A stretch of DNA of 64,000 nucleotides. It comes from Spirometra erinaceieuropaei. Its lineage: Eukaryota > Platyhelminthes > Cestoda > Diphyllobothriidea > Diphyllobothriidae. The notes under the pieces were generated by a model. That model worked only from the letters and a program-made list of their open reading frames with translations. It had not been told where the DNA came from and did no database searches. The position numbers were made by a program, and so were the translations under genes. How positions within the stretch are numbered: the stretch's first letter is position 1; each line of letters opens with the position of its first letter. Location: NCBI GenBank assembly GCA_902702965.1, contig CACRXP010000380.1, forward strand, positions 112,046 through 176,045. The letters run 5' to 3'. Positions 44,741 to 56,939 of this stretch are shown piece after piece.

Positions 44741-46809
44741 TGCTCGAAACCCCTTCTTTTACACTTAAGGCGGTTTGCATCTTTGTAGGAGAGCAAGTGC
44801 AGTCGCCCTGAATGCTACCACTTCTGAGAAAAAACATAAAAACTATCTTTTTTTCGTGAGATGCGAACATAGTATACGGGTGTTTACATTCGCAATTAGC
44901 GAGGAGGACGAAGCGAGTTGGACAAAGCAAGTCATGAATTAACGGTAAGGGGAATTCGGCATCCTTCATTACTGAGTCAGTCCCCATGTGGACGCAGACG
45001 AGGAATGATTTTTTCCGTCCACATAGATAGGGTAAGTTTACGATCGGCGGAAATTGTAGAAAACCGGTTCATAAATGTTCTCGTAAGTGCTCTATCAAGT
45101 CTTTAAAGGACATGCCTCTTGTATCTACGATATATCGAACTTTAAGGCATTTTGTTCTCGGTATTATTTTAAAACAGGTGTAAACAGCAGAATTTACTGG
45201 CAGCTTATCGACTGCAACCCGTCGCATACAGCAAATGGGATTTGCTCAGAAAATCGATGTGAACACAACACGATCATTTTTTATGCACACAGTCTAAGTA
45301 GCAACCGAGGATATTGAGAAAGGCACACACAGGGTAATGTAGGACTGACAACTCCTGATATAGGATAGGCCGAACAGATGTATTAGGCCTGCCATCGCAC
45401 TCGCCAGGACGAACGAGATAGAGAAAGATTTAGGCGGATACGAAAGCTATGCTAATAACGTAAATGGATTTAATACATAGAAATTGCTAAGAACATGACC
45501 GAAAGACCATTAAAAGCTCGATCATGACGGCAGAAAAGAAAAGGCTTTCTATCAAGCCTCTTTTCCAGGAGACGCAAATGAATGAACTTTAAGGAGACGC
45601 CTAACTCAAGCAGTATCTCGCAGTTTTCCAGGAGGGGGAGCCCGCATACTGTTGTTCACTAGTCTCATCGTATGCGGAGAGAGCAAGGACAAAGTTCTAG
45701 CCCAGAACACAGCTATGTGCATTTAATCCTTCATCCACTCCTTCGGGGCGGAATGTACTGGTCGATAGAGCTGGCGTTTTCCCAAAGAAATGAGAAAACA
45801 CCTTCTAGCATGGTCAGGGAAGGGTCAAATAAAGAACGTTAACGGCTCCATCCTCGAGCACTTGCTGGACACTGACTACCGCGTAGATTCCAGAGATCCC
45901 GCATACTACTCAAAACCACTTGGACAGCGTCTGTTGGCTTCGACAGAGGCGGCTGCAATCGGGTTACGCAAACCAGTCCTGTGGCCGCGGAATAATCTCA
46001 TATGGCCCACAGTTGTCATGGCCCAAAGCCACCAACCCAGCCACCCGCATATGATTCTCATTCCTAATGCCCACCATCTCCCCTTCCAGTGCTGACAGTG
46101 ATTTAGTTGTTCAGTCCTCCCCTCAACTCCTAGCTACAGTATAATTTCAACTGTATTGATGTAGAGAACTGGAAAGAATTTATCGGATGCTTGCCAAATT
46201 GTATTTTGACCAGAGAGAAAAAGTTAATTTATAAGAAAGGGAGAGTGTTGCGTCAGAAGGATGATCCGTCTGAATGGGAGAACGAGCGAGAGAGAGAGTG
46301 GAAAGAGTGATGCTGAGAACGTTGAGTGAAAGTGTGACAGCATATCCGCGCGAAAAATGTCTTCCATTCACTCATATGACTCCGTGAACTTCGTGTAACT
46401 CAAAACACTCTAGAGGAAGGGGAAACTAACATAAATATGGGCTGTGTAAGGGAGTGGCTACTACCAGGGCAAGTTAAGATTGACCACATTCTCTAGCTGT
46501 CTGCATAGATCGGGTTTCCTACCGTGTCTGCAGCCTATTTCCAAGTGGCATAATGTTCAAATTCTTAGTGCCCGAACAAGTTCTGGGAACGCAGTTTTAG
46601 GGGGTTAACGTAGTGACCTCCATCTAAGAGGTGTTTCTGATAGATGAATGGGGGAATTTATGTTACTGCTTTGGAAGTCAGCCACATGCATTTCCATGTA
46701 AATCTATGAGGATCCACCTCAGACCAAACCACGTCATCACATAGATCGCCATGAACACACGAGCACGCTCCACCTCACCCTCCACAGGCACGGAATAGGC
46801 CGTCTCACG
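44741..46809. other. No gene recognised
   Basis: At 45790-46000 (plus) the frame SILEHLLDTDYRVD followed by LLASTEAAAIGLRKP faintly recalls the end of GIY-YIG domains of retroelements (EH-(x)n-TGH-x-(V/I)D). It is too degraded to call. The rest shows nothing. Confidence 0.3.
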
Positions 46810-46811
46810 TA

Positions 46812-47710
46812 CAGTAGGTGGGCTAAATCATGAAATGTCAACCGAAATTCCTAAATGCGTTTCCGCTTCGAAAAGATTAATTAAGAAGGGTTGTAAGACC
46901 AATCATCATCCAGCATAATTCCATAATAATTCAGTTACCCCAGGATGTCGGCTTTCGAACAAACTGCTTTTTGGCTGCAACCAAAAACCATACTCCGTAA
47001 AAAGGACTACTTAAGTAGCATACATTTACCTATTGATTTTCGGTGCCCCCAAAAGTCCAATTATATTTCATGGAAAAAATGCATAAAAATATTCATTCTT
47101 TTGCTCATTCAGTAGAAACTTACGCATTCTTTCAATTTTACACTCGAAGGAAAGGTATACTTCGGTTTCGGTTAACAATGTGGTTCAAGTCCACTGCTTA
47201 ATTTTATGGACCCTATATGGTCCCCCTTTAGTACCGCAAAGAAATGTACGGTTTTCCGTACGCGGAAATTATACGGCTTGTAGTTTGGGAACTCTAAATG
47301 CAAGTGTAACAGCAGGTCGGTTCAAAATTATTCGGAAATTGGAAAAGTTTTACAAAACCAACTTATACCCCTCCTTCGAGTGTAAAATTGAAAGAAGACG
47401 TTATTTTCTACCGAATGAGCAAAGGAATGCATATTTTTATGTGTGTTTTCTATGAAATATAATTGAATCTTTAAGGGCACCGAAAATAAATGAAAAAATG
47501 CATGTTACTTAAGTAGCCATTTTTAAGGAGTATGGTTTTTGATGCAGACAAAAAGAAGTTTGTTTGAAAGCCAGCGTTCTGGGGTAACTGAATTGCTATA
47601 GGCTTATGCTGCATGATGATTGGTTTTACAATCCTACTTAATGAGTCTTCTCGAAACGGAAACGCATTTCGGAATTTCTGTTGACATTTCATGAGTTAGC
47701 CCACTTACTG
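46812..47710. mobile_element. TA-flanked foldback element, 899 bp
   Basis: The ends are CAGTAGGTGGGCTAAATCAT and, inverted, CAGTAAGTGGGCTAACTCAT, with TA at 46810-46811 and 47711-47712. The halves are reverse complements over most of the length (GGACTACTTAAGTAGCATAC against GCATGTTACTTAAGTAGCCA). A palindromic TACTTAAGTA lies in both arms. No transposase frame. Confidence 0.85.
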
Positions 47711-47879
47711 TAAGTGACAGGCGTTTTCTTCGACTTCCTCTTCATGTCGCCTCTATGGTACTCTAACGAATGTGAGATTCGAGCTGCGTATCCCTTGTGT
47801 GAAAACTCGGTGTGCTGTGTAGGACCAAGGCGCGCATAGCGCGAGCGCAGACGGGCTGCTTAGCTTTTCCAGCCAAGCC

Positions 47880-48380
47880 CTACATCAGATGGCTGACAAA
47901 AGAGAGGTTGAGGCCGACTCCGGCCACTGCGGCCCCACGGCAGTCACCTCCTCCTGCAAGCAGTCTGACGCGCTTTTAAACCATCATGGTGCACTAGAAA
48001 TCGTGGCTTGAAATGCTGCCGACTGTCGGGCTGACTCAGTCCGCCTCTCATGACGAAGAGTTAGGCTGCAACATCTTCTCAACACGGCCTCTCTTGCACT
48101 TTCACTTAGATGAGATCTAACGTCCACTGCTGTTTGTTTCCGTGGAAACCAGGTCCGTCATGTAGGGGCAGGGCGTGCGTGGTACGCGTAAATGGGTCGT
48201 TCGGTCTGATCGTGTTTTTGGTATTCTTGACTCTGTCTTGCCACCGGGACCAGTTGGATGGCTGGAGGTTATAGTGCGGTAAATGCATCGCAAGTCTATA
48301 AGCTAATTCACACGTATCCACCATCGCTGCACCCACCATGCCACGTGCCAGACGGTGGACATTGTCAGTAGCGAGGCCAT
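47880..48380 (+). repeat. Interspersed repeat family A, longest copy
   Basis: Joins the proximal blocks also seen at 3625-3905 (CAGTCTGACGCGCTTTTAAA, GTGGTACGCGTAAATGGGTC, CTTGACTCTG) to the distal block seen at 31990, 36071 and 60370 (TCGCAAGTCTATAAGCTAATTC-type, then GGTGGACATTGTC). This shows they are parts of one unit of at least 450 bp. No ORF. Confidence 0.55.
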
Positions 48381-48399
48381 TTTGCGCCTAGGAGTGGAA

Positions 48400-49555
48400 C
48401 AGCAAAGACACCGATAGGACGGGGAAGTTTGTTAGCGGCGTGCCAAGGCCAGGGGTTTACGTAACAAAGATCAGGCCCCTCACAAATGAGTAAAAACGAG
48501 AAGGCCGAGTAGCGGCAGATCGCACTAACTGGCCGAGCATTCAAATCAGATGATGATTTGTGCGTCTAAAGGGACACAAATGTAGATCGGAAATCGAGGA
48601 TTAGCGCGTGGGTGGGTGGGTTCCATCACCCACTCACCGCTTAGACTACAGTGACGAGCAACCAGTAGATAGGAGAAGAAACCAAATGTACGCATTCCGC
48701 CCCCCCCCCCTTATACGCACATCCAAACCAGATCAATGAACGACACTCGGATAAGATTTACTATACCCCCTGACTACGGGTGACAGTATGGACTTGTCAA
48801 TTCCGGGGTGGTGAGTGAAGTTTAAAAGGTCTGAGTGGAATGCCGACACATTTACAATGCAGATTAGCGTCGAAGAGAATTCCAAACTACCTGAAACAAG
48901 GTGACTAAAGCTCTTGGCGTTCATATATTGCAATTTCATACTGGGAAAATGTCTGATCACCGTGTATTCCAAACCATCATGTTTGCAAAAAAATGAGGTG
49001 AAAAAGGCAATTTTCAACAATAACTTCGAGGGTGACCATGCTTTTTAAGAGTTAATAACCGAGAGTTTAGTTCATTTGGGTATCATGTCAAAATACGGTA
49101 GATACTACGCAAGTCTGCCTCGCATAAACTGATTTACACATAAATCACCGGTGCTAGACTCACTCCTTGAGGCAAAAGCGGTGGATGCCGACATTCGCGA
49201 CGGTCTAACTGTCCATAGTTGACATTAAAGTTAATTGTTTGCCCTGGCTTTTGAAAAATTGCAACTGATTTTCCCAAGATTTTGCTACCATTGTCATTTG
49301 TACTTCCTAAAACACATCCATACTACTGTTCTTGTGCCGCCTTAGCGGGATACCCTGACTCATAACGTTAGAGTAACTTTAATTATCCGCGAGCTGGCTT
49401 TACCCGCATTTACTTACCTGTCTGTGTCTGAGACGCAAATCCGCAGTTTATCATGAAAGCACATTTAACCAGTTAAGTAATTTGGCTCATAGGTTTTTCT
49501 AATAGAAATAAGCCTCACCTATCTGCTCTGGTGCACAAAGACCAATGTAGAATTA
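48400..49555. other. No gene recognised
   Basis: Open frame 48733-49020 (minus) has no motif or splice context. A C10 homopolymer lies at about 48700. Nothing else is supportable. Confidence 0.35.
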
Positions 49556-49589
49556 ATGGCACAAATTCGGCGATATGGCCGAGAATGCC

Positions 49590-50030
49590 CATCGTGTGCT
49601 CCACAGCAGAATGAATTAGTTTATAGTGATTGTAGACTTGCACTGCATCTACCGCACTCTGTACTCCTCCCCCACCTGAGTCCGGTGTCAAGACAGGGTC
49701 AAGAAGACCGGAGGCGGGGGAGAGCGCAAGTGGATGGCACGGTCAAGACCGCATCTTGGCGCTCCACTCCACACCCCCTGGTCCACGCAACAAATGGGCA
49801 GGGCCGTAGGGGTCCCAAATTGCGCGACGTCTGCCGGCAATGGGTCAGCCACCGCACCCCGATATGTGGGCATATGTTATGGTGCGCATATGGATAACGT
49901 CTGTCGAAATCAGATATGGCCCCCGTGTTGGTCCAGCGCATCAACTACGTGGCCAGTTAGGGAGGGGCACGGTCGAGCCCGCACTTTGACGCTCCATTCT
50001 ACATCCTCTCACCCGCACAAAATGTGATCA
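49590..50030 (+). repeat. Interspersed repeat family B, copy 2 with partial tandem
   Basis: 49590-49800 matches 43140-43360. A second, shorter version of the 3' block (GGCACGGTCGAGCCCGCACT, then GACGCTCCATTCTACATCCT) follows at about 49965-50020. Confidence 0.6.
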
Positions 50031-50689
50031 GGATTTAAACCAGCAAAACAAAAGTGGGCGTCAACGCGGCCGAAGCCGCACCTAGACGTGCCGTCACACC
50101 CGGCTCGGATCCCAAGGAGTGGAAGGGCCAAAACGGCCACATTAATAAGTAGCCATTGCAGCCTGACTATTGGACCACTAGTCGGCCGCCCCACAAAAAT
50201 ACACAACACTGGGCCGGCTACCGAGTCCTTGTTATCTTGTCAGCTGGCAACATTCCAAGCCACGGCTTTTAAGTTCCCGCGACAGCGTCTAGCGCGTCAG
50301 ATCGTTAATAGGGAGGGAAATGCGCTGAGTAGTCGCCCTCATTCTCCCTTCCCAGTTCCAGGTCCCAGTCACTGTTCGAGCCGGTCCGGTTACAGGTACG
50401 GGGAATGGGCGTGGTGGCTGACATATCTAGTGACCTTGTCTGCACGCGCCACATGAAAAAACTGACCCCCAAACACAAGCACCAGGATTTCACATAACGG
50501 GGATTGAACGGTGTACATCTCACAGGCGTGAGATTGGCGTAGGTCACGTTAAGAAGGAGCTGTTTCAGCCTGGCTCTCAACTCACCAGTCCGCCATTCCA
50601 CACCACATATAGGCAGACTGCGTGGACTGAGTTGCGGCGTCGGTCGGCAGCCTTCCAAGCTACAGCGCCTGTCCCGCCGTGGTAGTCTC

Positions 50690-53350
50690 AAACTCGAATC
50701 ACACATACAGCGGAGAGGCGCATGGAGACGTAGCCGAGACGCACACTTCCCACTTGCGTGGGAGGTGCCAATTGGCTGGTTGTGGTGGATGATGATGATG
50801 CTGCGTGATGTAGGTGGAGGGAGATGTGATGGTGTGGTTTAACCGACGGTTGTCTACTGCAGGTTCTTCTGAATGCGCAAGTTGTGCTAGTTGTGTCTAC
50901 AGTGCGGTGAATTCCGCTCTCGTGGACACGCAGGTGACCTAATTGGTGGGTAAACTTGCGGCTGCAGACGGATGCGTCTGATGTATGTTGGTGCTCCAGG
51001 CAATGGTTCGCCAGACTGTGTGCGATGGATTCACAAGTGACCGACCAGGCCGTTGTGTAAGGTGAATGTATGAGGACAGTGTGGACAGGAAAAGTCGGCG
51101 GTGCCAGTGTCGGTTTCAGTGATGGCGGCGACGGTGGTGATGTAGCTTCTGATGGTGTGTGCGCTAGGCGGCGGGGTGTGGGTTGAGCTAGGCATAGTGG
51201 ATGTGCAGGAGGTGCTAGGTGTGTCGAGATTGCGGTCAATTCCGTTCTCATGGATACGCATATGACCGAATAGACCCATGCGGTGAGTCCTTGCAGTGAG
51301 TGTCCTTGCAGGGACGGACTTGGCCTCCTTGTCGGCGGGAACCCGGTGCGACATCTTCATAGTGTGTAGTTTGGGTAGTCGCTCGTATTCCATCCGCGCG
51401 AGGTGGCCGCCCCACCACAGTTGCAACTGTCTCAGCGTGGCGTAGATGCTGAGAATTTCCGTCCGCTCCAGTACATCCATGCCAGGGATCCGGTCCTGCC
51501 ACCTCGGCTTCAGTATCCGTCAAAAACAGGTGATTGGGTCTTCATGCCTGCTTAGTGTAGAGCATCCAGGTCTCTGCGCCATCATACCGTCGTGCAGCTA
51601 ATGCACCATCTGAGTGAGTCGTTCGGGGCAGCCGAATTTCTGCACGACTTTCCACAGTCCTTCCCCATTCACCGTGTTTAAGGCTTTCGTCAGATCCACG
51701 AAGGTAGAGTAGGGGCGGCTCCTCGTTTCCTGACACTTCTCCTGCAGTTGATGGGCGGTGAAGATCATGTCCGTAGTCCCAGGGTGACGACGGAAGCCGC
51801 ACTGGCTTTCCGGCAATAGACCTTTTCCCAGATGATTATTCAGACGATTGAGGAGGATGCGAGCGAAGACCTTCCCGGCGATGTTCAGCAAGGAGATGCC
51901 TCAGTGGTATTCAGAGAGCTGGCGATTACCTTTCCGCTTATGGAGGTAGACGATTGTGGTGTCCTTGAAATCCTACAGGACTTCTCCTTGATAACACATC
52001 TCCTGGAAAAGCGCTGTCAGCTTATCCATAAATGGGAGCCATCATCCTTGTAGATCTCAACAGAGGTCGCGTCTGATCCGAGCGCTTTTCCGCTGGATAG
52101 CTGCTACACGGCCCTGATGGTTTCTTGGAAAGAGGGCGGGAGGTCGAGATCGGCGTTGGTCGTCATTTGCGGCAGACGGGCAATGGCAGCGTCGGAGATG
52201 GTGGAGGGACAGTCGAGGACACCTCGGAAATGCTCGGTCGAGCGTTGTAAGATTTGTGTTTTCTCAGTGAGTAGAGTACTGCCGTCGGTACGAGAAGAGG
52301 TGCAGTAGCTTTGGTTGGCCGACCGCAGACAGCTTTGATGGCCGAGAAGTTATTCCATTCGTTGCGCACCGCATACCCCTGGATCTCCTCAGCCTTGCGA
52401 GCCGTCCAGATGTCATGCATCTTGCGGAGCCGCTGTTTCACAAGGGTACGACTGCGGTAGAAAGCAGCTCCGTTGTCATTGGTGGGGCGGTCGGCGTAGG
52501 CTTTATGCAGACGGTTCTTCTCGGCGAGCAGATTGCTGATGACGGCATCGTTGTCATCGAACCAGTCCTGGTGTTGGCGGCGTGCGCGACCGAGGACGGC
52601 CAGGGCCGTCGACCGGACTGTGTCCCGCTGTTGACACCATCGGTTCTCCGCGGAGGCGTTCTCGTCAGCGGCGGCGACAGCGACAGCGACTGGAAAGTTG
52701 TCTGGCCGTTGAGCCAGCCCGTTGCTGAAATGGAAATGGTGAGCAGGTAAAGACAACAAAGCAATATCCAGCTTACCCGGGGGTTGCTTACCTTGTGGTC
52801 TCCTGTGAGGTTGTAGGCGAATCCGCATCTTCGAGATGACGAGGCGATGGTCGGTCCACCCGTCAGCACCCGAAATTGCCTTTGTCACCAGCACGTCTCG
52901 TTGAGCTCGCATCCAGACGATGAAATAGTCGAGCAGGTACCACTGACGCGACCGAGGATGCCTCCAGGTGGCCTTCTCTCGCTCCGGCAGACAGAAGAAG
53001 GTGTTCGTCAGAATGAGTCGGTGCGCTGCCGGGGAGGAGGAGCCATTGTCGTTGGAGCTGTTGAGACCATGTGGACCCAGCACTCCTCTTCAGGCAGCAT
53101 GGTCTGTGCCGACGCGGGCGTTGAAGTCACGAAAGGACAATCAGCTTATCCGCCTTCAGCGCAGACGCCAGGAGGGAGTGCAGGCCCTCTTAAAATTTGT
53201 TTCTCGCCTCCTCAGGGCTGGCAATCGCGGGGGAGGGGGTGGAGCGTAGGCGCTGATGATGGTGGCGAACTTGCCTCCCTGGAGAGGCAAGAGGAGGCTC
53301 CTCAGGCGATCGTCGATGCCTTGCGGCAGACAGGGCAGTCGTCGCATGAT
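50690..53350 (-). pseudogene. Non-LTR retrotransposon, copy 2, with RT-palm deletion and C2H2 fingers
   Basis: Same family as 11756-13330. From right to left: endonuclease from RRLPCLPQGIDDRL (N-terminal ~80 residues missing), [17 protein letters not shown], a good [11 protein letters not shown] catalytic motif, and linker [20 protein letters not shown] (a 306-codon open stretch at 53083-52163). The RT fingers follow (LNIAGKVFARILLNRLNNHL, SQCGFRRHPGTTD, TFVDLTKALNTVNGEGLW, motif A with the aspartate retained) to about 51600. There the sequence jumps from LHDGMMARR-like codons straight to GAETWMLYTKQA, deleting motif B and the catalytic FADD box. After that come DRIPGMDVLERTEILSIYA and C2H2-type modules (HRMGLFGHMRIHENG, CPHCPHTFTLHNGLVGHL). 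It ends near 50690. Several frameshifts; not functional. Confidence 0.9.
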
Positions 53351-53440
53351 GTCGGGGGACGTGGGGGGAGAGGGGAGATGGGGGAAAGGTGAAGAGACGG
53401 GATGAAAGGCTTTCCCACCCCTCTCTACATTAACTGGTTG

Positions 53441-53665
53441 CTGAAATATGAACGGTGAGCAGACAAATTCAGCCGATTGGCATTTCGCTTACAATAAAAA
53501 CAAACAAACAAGCAGACAAAAAGGAAGCAGGCAGGACCAGTAAGAGCAAAGTCAACGGAGGAGATCCAACAGAACGGCATTTGGTTTTCAACACGGACAA
53601 ACACAAACAAGCAGACAAATAGCAATCCAGCAGAGCAATGTTCGCTTACCTGGGGGTTCACTTAC
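53441..53665 (-). other. Intron-like GT-AG segment upstream of non-LTR copy 2
   Basis: Read on the minus strand, GCAGGAGGCCACGAG is followed by GTAAGTGAACCCCCAGGTAA and, 225 bases on, by CATATTTCAG|CAACCAG. The flanking exon-like borders match the in-frame segment 52791-52725 of the same element (CACAAG|GTAAGC to TTTCAG|CAACG), and the left border matches 11124-11150. It lies just before the truncated endonuclease. Confidence 0.55.
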
Positions 53666-53689
53666 CTCGTGGCCTCCTGCGGTGTACCA

Positions 53690-55489
53690 ACGGGACTGGT
53701 CACGATGACCGAACCAGCTACAGAAGCAAACCATCTCGTGCACCCAACATGGGGACTTCCAAGCATAAAATATACTCAGCACATGAACTAAGAACCCCCA
53801 TATGGAGAGTATAATTCGAAACAACCACATCAGTACTCCTGCATGTCTACAATAGCGGCCACTCTTTTGACCTCTGCCGTGTAGTGGTTCTCCCAGAGGA
53901 CCAGAAGTAATGCTTCGAAGGGTTTATTGTCAAGCAATTATATATTTTCCACAGCCAGCAAGACCCCCCATCCATACTCTGGTAAGTAGGCAGTAAGGAT
54001 TCTCCAATTTTACTCCCATCTACCCCTTATTTAATATTTCACAACAATATTCTTGATTTTTGTGTTTATGGAGGTGGGTTTTCTCTTTTTTCCATCCGAC
54101 TCTTAAAATAGTCGTTCTGTGCCCATTTCATGCCCATATCCAACCTATTTTTTTCTCAACGGCCAGTATTATCATCTTGAATTACGCAAAGCCGAGGCTT
54201 TACTGATCGATTCTTGTTATCTCGAATTTAGAACCCTTTCTGCATGCGCAACGCCATTTATGTTGAGACTTCGGGGCGAAGCTACGGACATGAAATACCG
54301 CATCCCTTTAGAATACTGCCGGCACAAAAACTTCAAAAAGCTTCCTAACCCCTAATAGTTTTCCATTTTTCCAACTCATTTTCCAGGAGTCGAAAATTTC
54401 CTGAAATCACTTAAAAGAAGCGGAAAATTTTGGACAATAAGAGGAGCAAGCGGCCATTGTAACACCTTGAAAAAAAACAGTTATCTCCATTGTCAATTTG
54501 GCCAAGGTCTTGCGCAAACTCTCACGACCAATCATCGCAGACTGCATTATTCAGACCGCCGATGTAACCGCCGCCACCGCCGCCGCCGCCGCCGCCACCG
54601 CCACCACCACCACCACCACCACTACAACAACAATCTCAGTAATCGCTATTGTTTGATCCAGCAATAGTGATAACCTGGGCCTGATAGACATCTGGGCCAT
54701 GCACAATGGCCCTGGAGACTAAGCGGGATAGAAAGTTAGGCAACAAAAGCAACAGGGCTTTGGTAATCAGGGAAAGTAAGCAGGGTAGCTTGTTGGGGAA
54801 AAAGGAACGCACCATCGATTTCTTCTGCGTGTTATGTCCAGCAAAGTCTATGGCGAGCGTTGATGATAGGTAGACGGCTCTCATTCCATTAAAGTAGCTA
54901 ACCTATGTGTATTTTGGGTGAAAATAGCCCACCCTCTTGGCTGTACGCAAAGAAAAGTATGCGGTTCTGGCTAAAAGTACAAAATTGGGCAGCTGCCTGC
55001 CGATTAGGTGGGGCATTACTGACTGGTTGCCATTTTGTGACAACCTCATGGGTGGACAAAGAGCCCCAGATGTTGGACAGACTGACAGTTAAAGCAAATC
55101 GGAGATCAAAGGCAAGCGACGTGTCTGCCGTCGAAGTCCACGAATGCTACTATTGCTAGCGGGAGGCATCGACGAATTTAGCATTATTTGGACCACAGCG
55201 GGTGTGTGAGAGGGAAGGACTTTCGAAGCATCTACCTCGCTCTGCAGCCCTGCATACTGTGCTCTAAAATGGAGACTAGGAAGAGAAGAGTGGGAGGAGC
55301 CTGGGTGCACTGGCCAACCAAACAAATTAGTCTACTCTTACTTGAGCCTCGTCTTAGTGAAATTTGGAATAAACCACGTGAAGACTCGTCAGTGTAGCTG
55401 GTCCCCCACTCTTGAGTTACTCCATCGGTTGGCACTTATTCAAGTCACGGTTTTTACAGCAACGTTATTCGTCAACGAGACTTCAGATA
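53690..55489. other. No gene recognised
   Basis: Apart from a compound trinucleotide tract at 54555-54625, no repeat partner or exon was found. Open frames at 54119-54355 and 54905-55397 are unrecognised. Confidence 0.35.
54555..54625 (+). repeat. Compound CCG/CCA microsatellite
   Basis: (GCCGCC)n with CCA interruptions passes into (CAC)n and then CAACAA. Composition is like the GCC/CAC part of the tract at 27906-27940. Confidence 0.9.
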
Positions 55490-55491
55490 TA

Positions 55492-56486
55492 CAGTAGGTG
55501 GGTTAAATCATGAAATGTCAACTGAAATTCCGAAATGCGTTTTCGTTTCGAAAAGACTAATTAAGTAGGGTTGTAAAACTAGTCAGCCTGCAACATAATT
55601 CTATATTATTTCAGTTACCTCAGGATGCCGTCTTTCGAATGAACTTCCTTCCCACTGCATGCAAAAACTACATTGTGCAAAAAATGACAACTTACGTAGC
55701 ATGAATTTTTCTTATTGATTTTCGATGACCCTAAATGTCCAATTATATTTCATGGAAAACATGCATAAAAATACTCATTCTTTTGCTCATTCGGTAGATA
55801 ATTACGTCTCCTTTCAACTTTATACTTGAAGGAGGGACATAATTCGGTTTCGAAAAAGTTTCTGATTGTGGGACTTTTAAATACCGTGAAATCGCCGTTC
55901 ATAATTCATCATGTTTCTGCATTTACCAATGCGGCTTGTAAAGTTAATAATATGGATCAAATCCAATGCTACATTTTATGAACCCTATATGGTCTCCCTT
56001 TAGTACCGTAGAGAAATGTGTGGTTTTCCGTACGCGGGAAATATGCGGTTTGCAGTTTGGAAACCCTGAATTCAAATGTAACGGTAGAACGGGTTCAAAA
56101 GTATTCGGTAATTGGAAAAGTTTTTAAAAACCGAATTATACCCTTCTTTCGAGTATAAGCTTGGAAGAAGGCGTAATTTTCTACTGAATGAGCAAAAGAA
56201 TGAATATTTTTGTGCATGTTTTCCATGAAATATAATTGGACTTTTAGAGACATCGAAAATCAAGGAGAAAAACGCACGCTACTTAAGAAGTCATTTTTTA
56301 CAGAGTGTGGTTTTTGAATGCAGACGGAAGGAAGTTTATTCGAAAGTCGGCATCCTGAGGTAACTGAAATATTATAGAATTATATTGCACGATGATTGGT
56401 TTTACAACCCTACTTAATTAATCTTTTCGAAACGAAAACGCACTTCGGAATTTCGGTTGACATTTCATGAGTTAGCCTACCTTCTG
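55492..56486. mobile_element. TA-flanked foldback element, 995 bp
   Basis: Same family as 46812-47710: the left end is CAGTAGGTGGGTTAAATCAT and the inverted right end CAGAAGGTAGGCTAACTCAT, with TA at 55490-55491 and 56487-56488. Arms pair over roughly 400 bases each (CATAATTCTATATTATTTCA against its inverse near 56372). No open frame of interest. Confidence 0.85.
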
Positions 56487-56939
56487 TATTATGAAAATGA
56501 AAGGCCGCGCGGGATCGGTCGCACCTCCTTACACGCACCCGTATCCTGCGTGCCACGGGCGTGTTTAACTCCCATTTGTGACATAACGCGGACGCTAGAC
56601 CTTTTTTAGAGGCAGCTTGAACGACTACGACGACGCCTACCGTGTGACCAACAGAGTGGGTGTCGCATTGGGTGACTTGCGCTCAAATCGCTCTGTAGTG
56701 AAGCAGACCTGCGCAGCATCTACCACACTCCCTCCTTTCTCATTCACTTGGCGCCAAGTACAAGACTGTTAAGGCAACTGAAGGTGAACTCGGACAATGT
56801 GGCTGACAGAGGCAAATAGCCCGTCAACGGGTGCCCCACGTGATCTTGTTCGCGCAGGAGAGACGAGGTTTTCATAGGTACGACTCCGATCTCTCACTAG
56901 TGAGTGCCACAAAGCCCACTGTAACGCACCGCCACCCGA

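Noticed and set aside
45790..46095. Possible GIY-YIG tail (EHLLDTDYRVD)
   Set aside because: No GIY or YIG half, and the rest is not alignable by eye; left as an unsupported hint.
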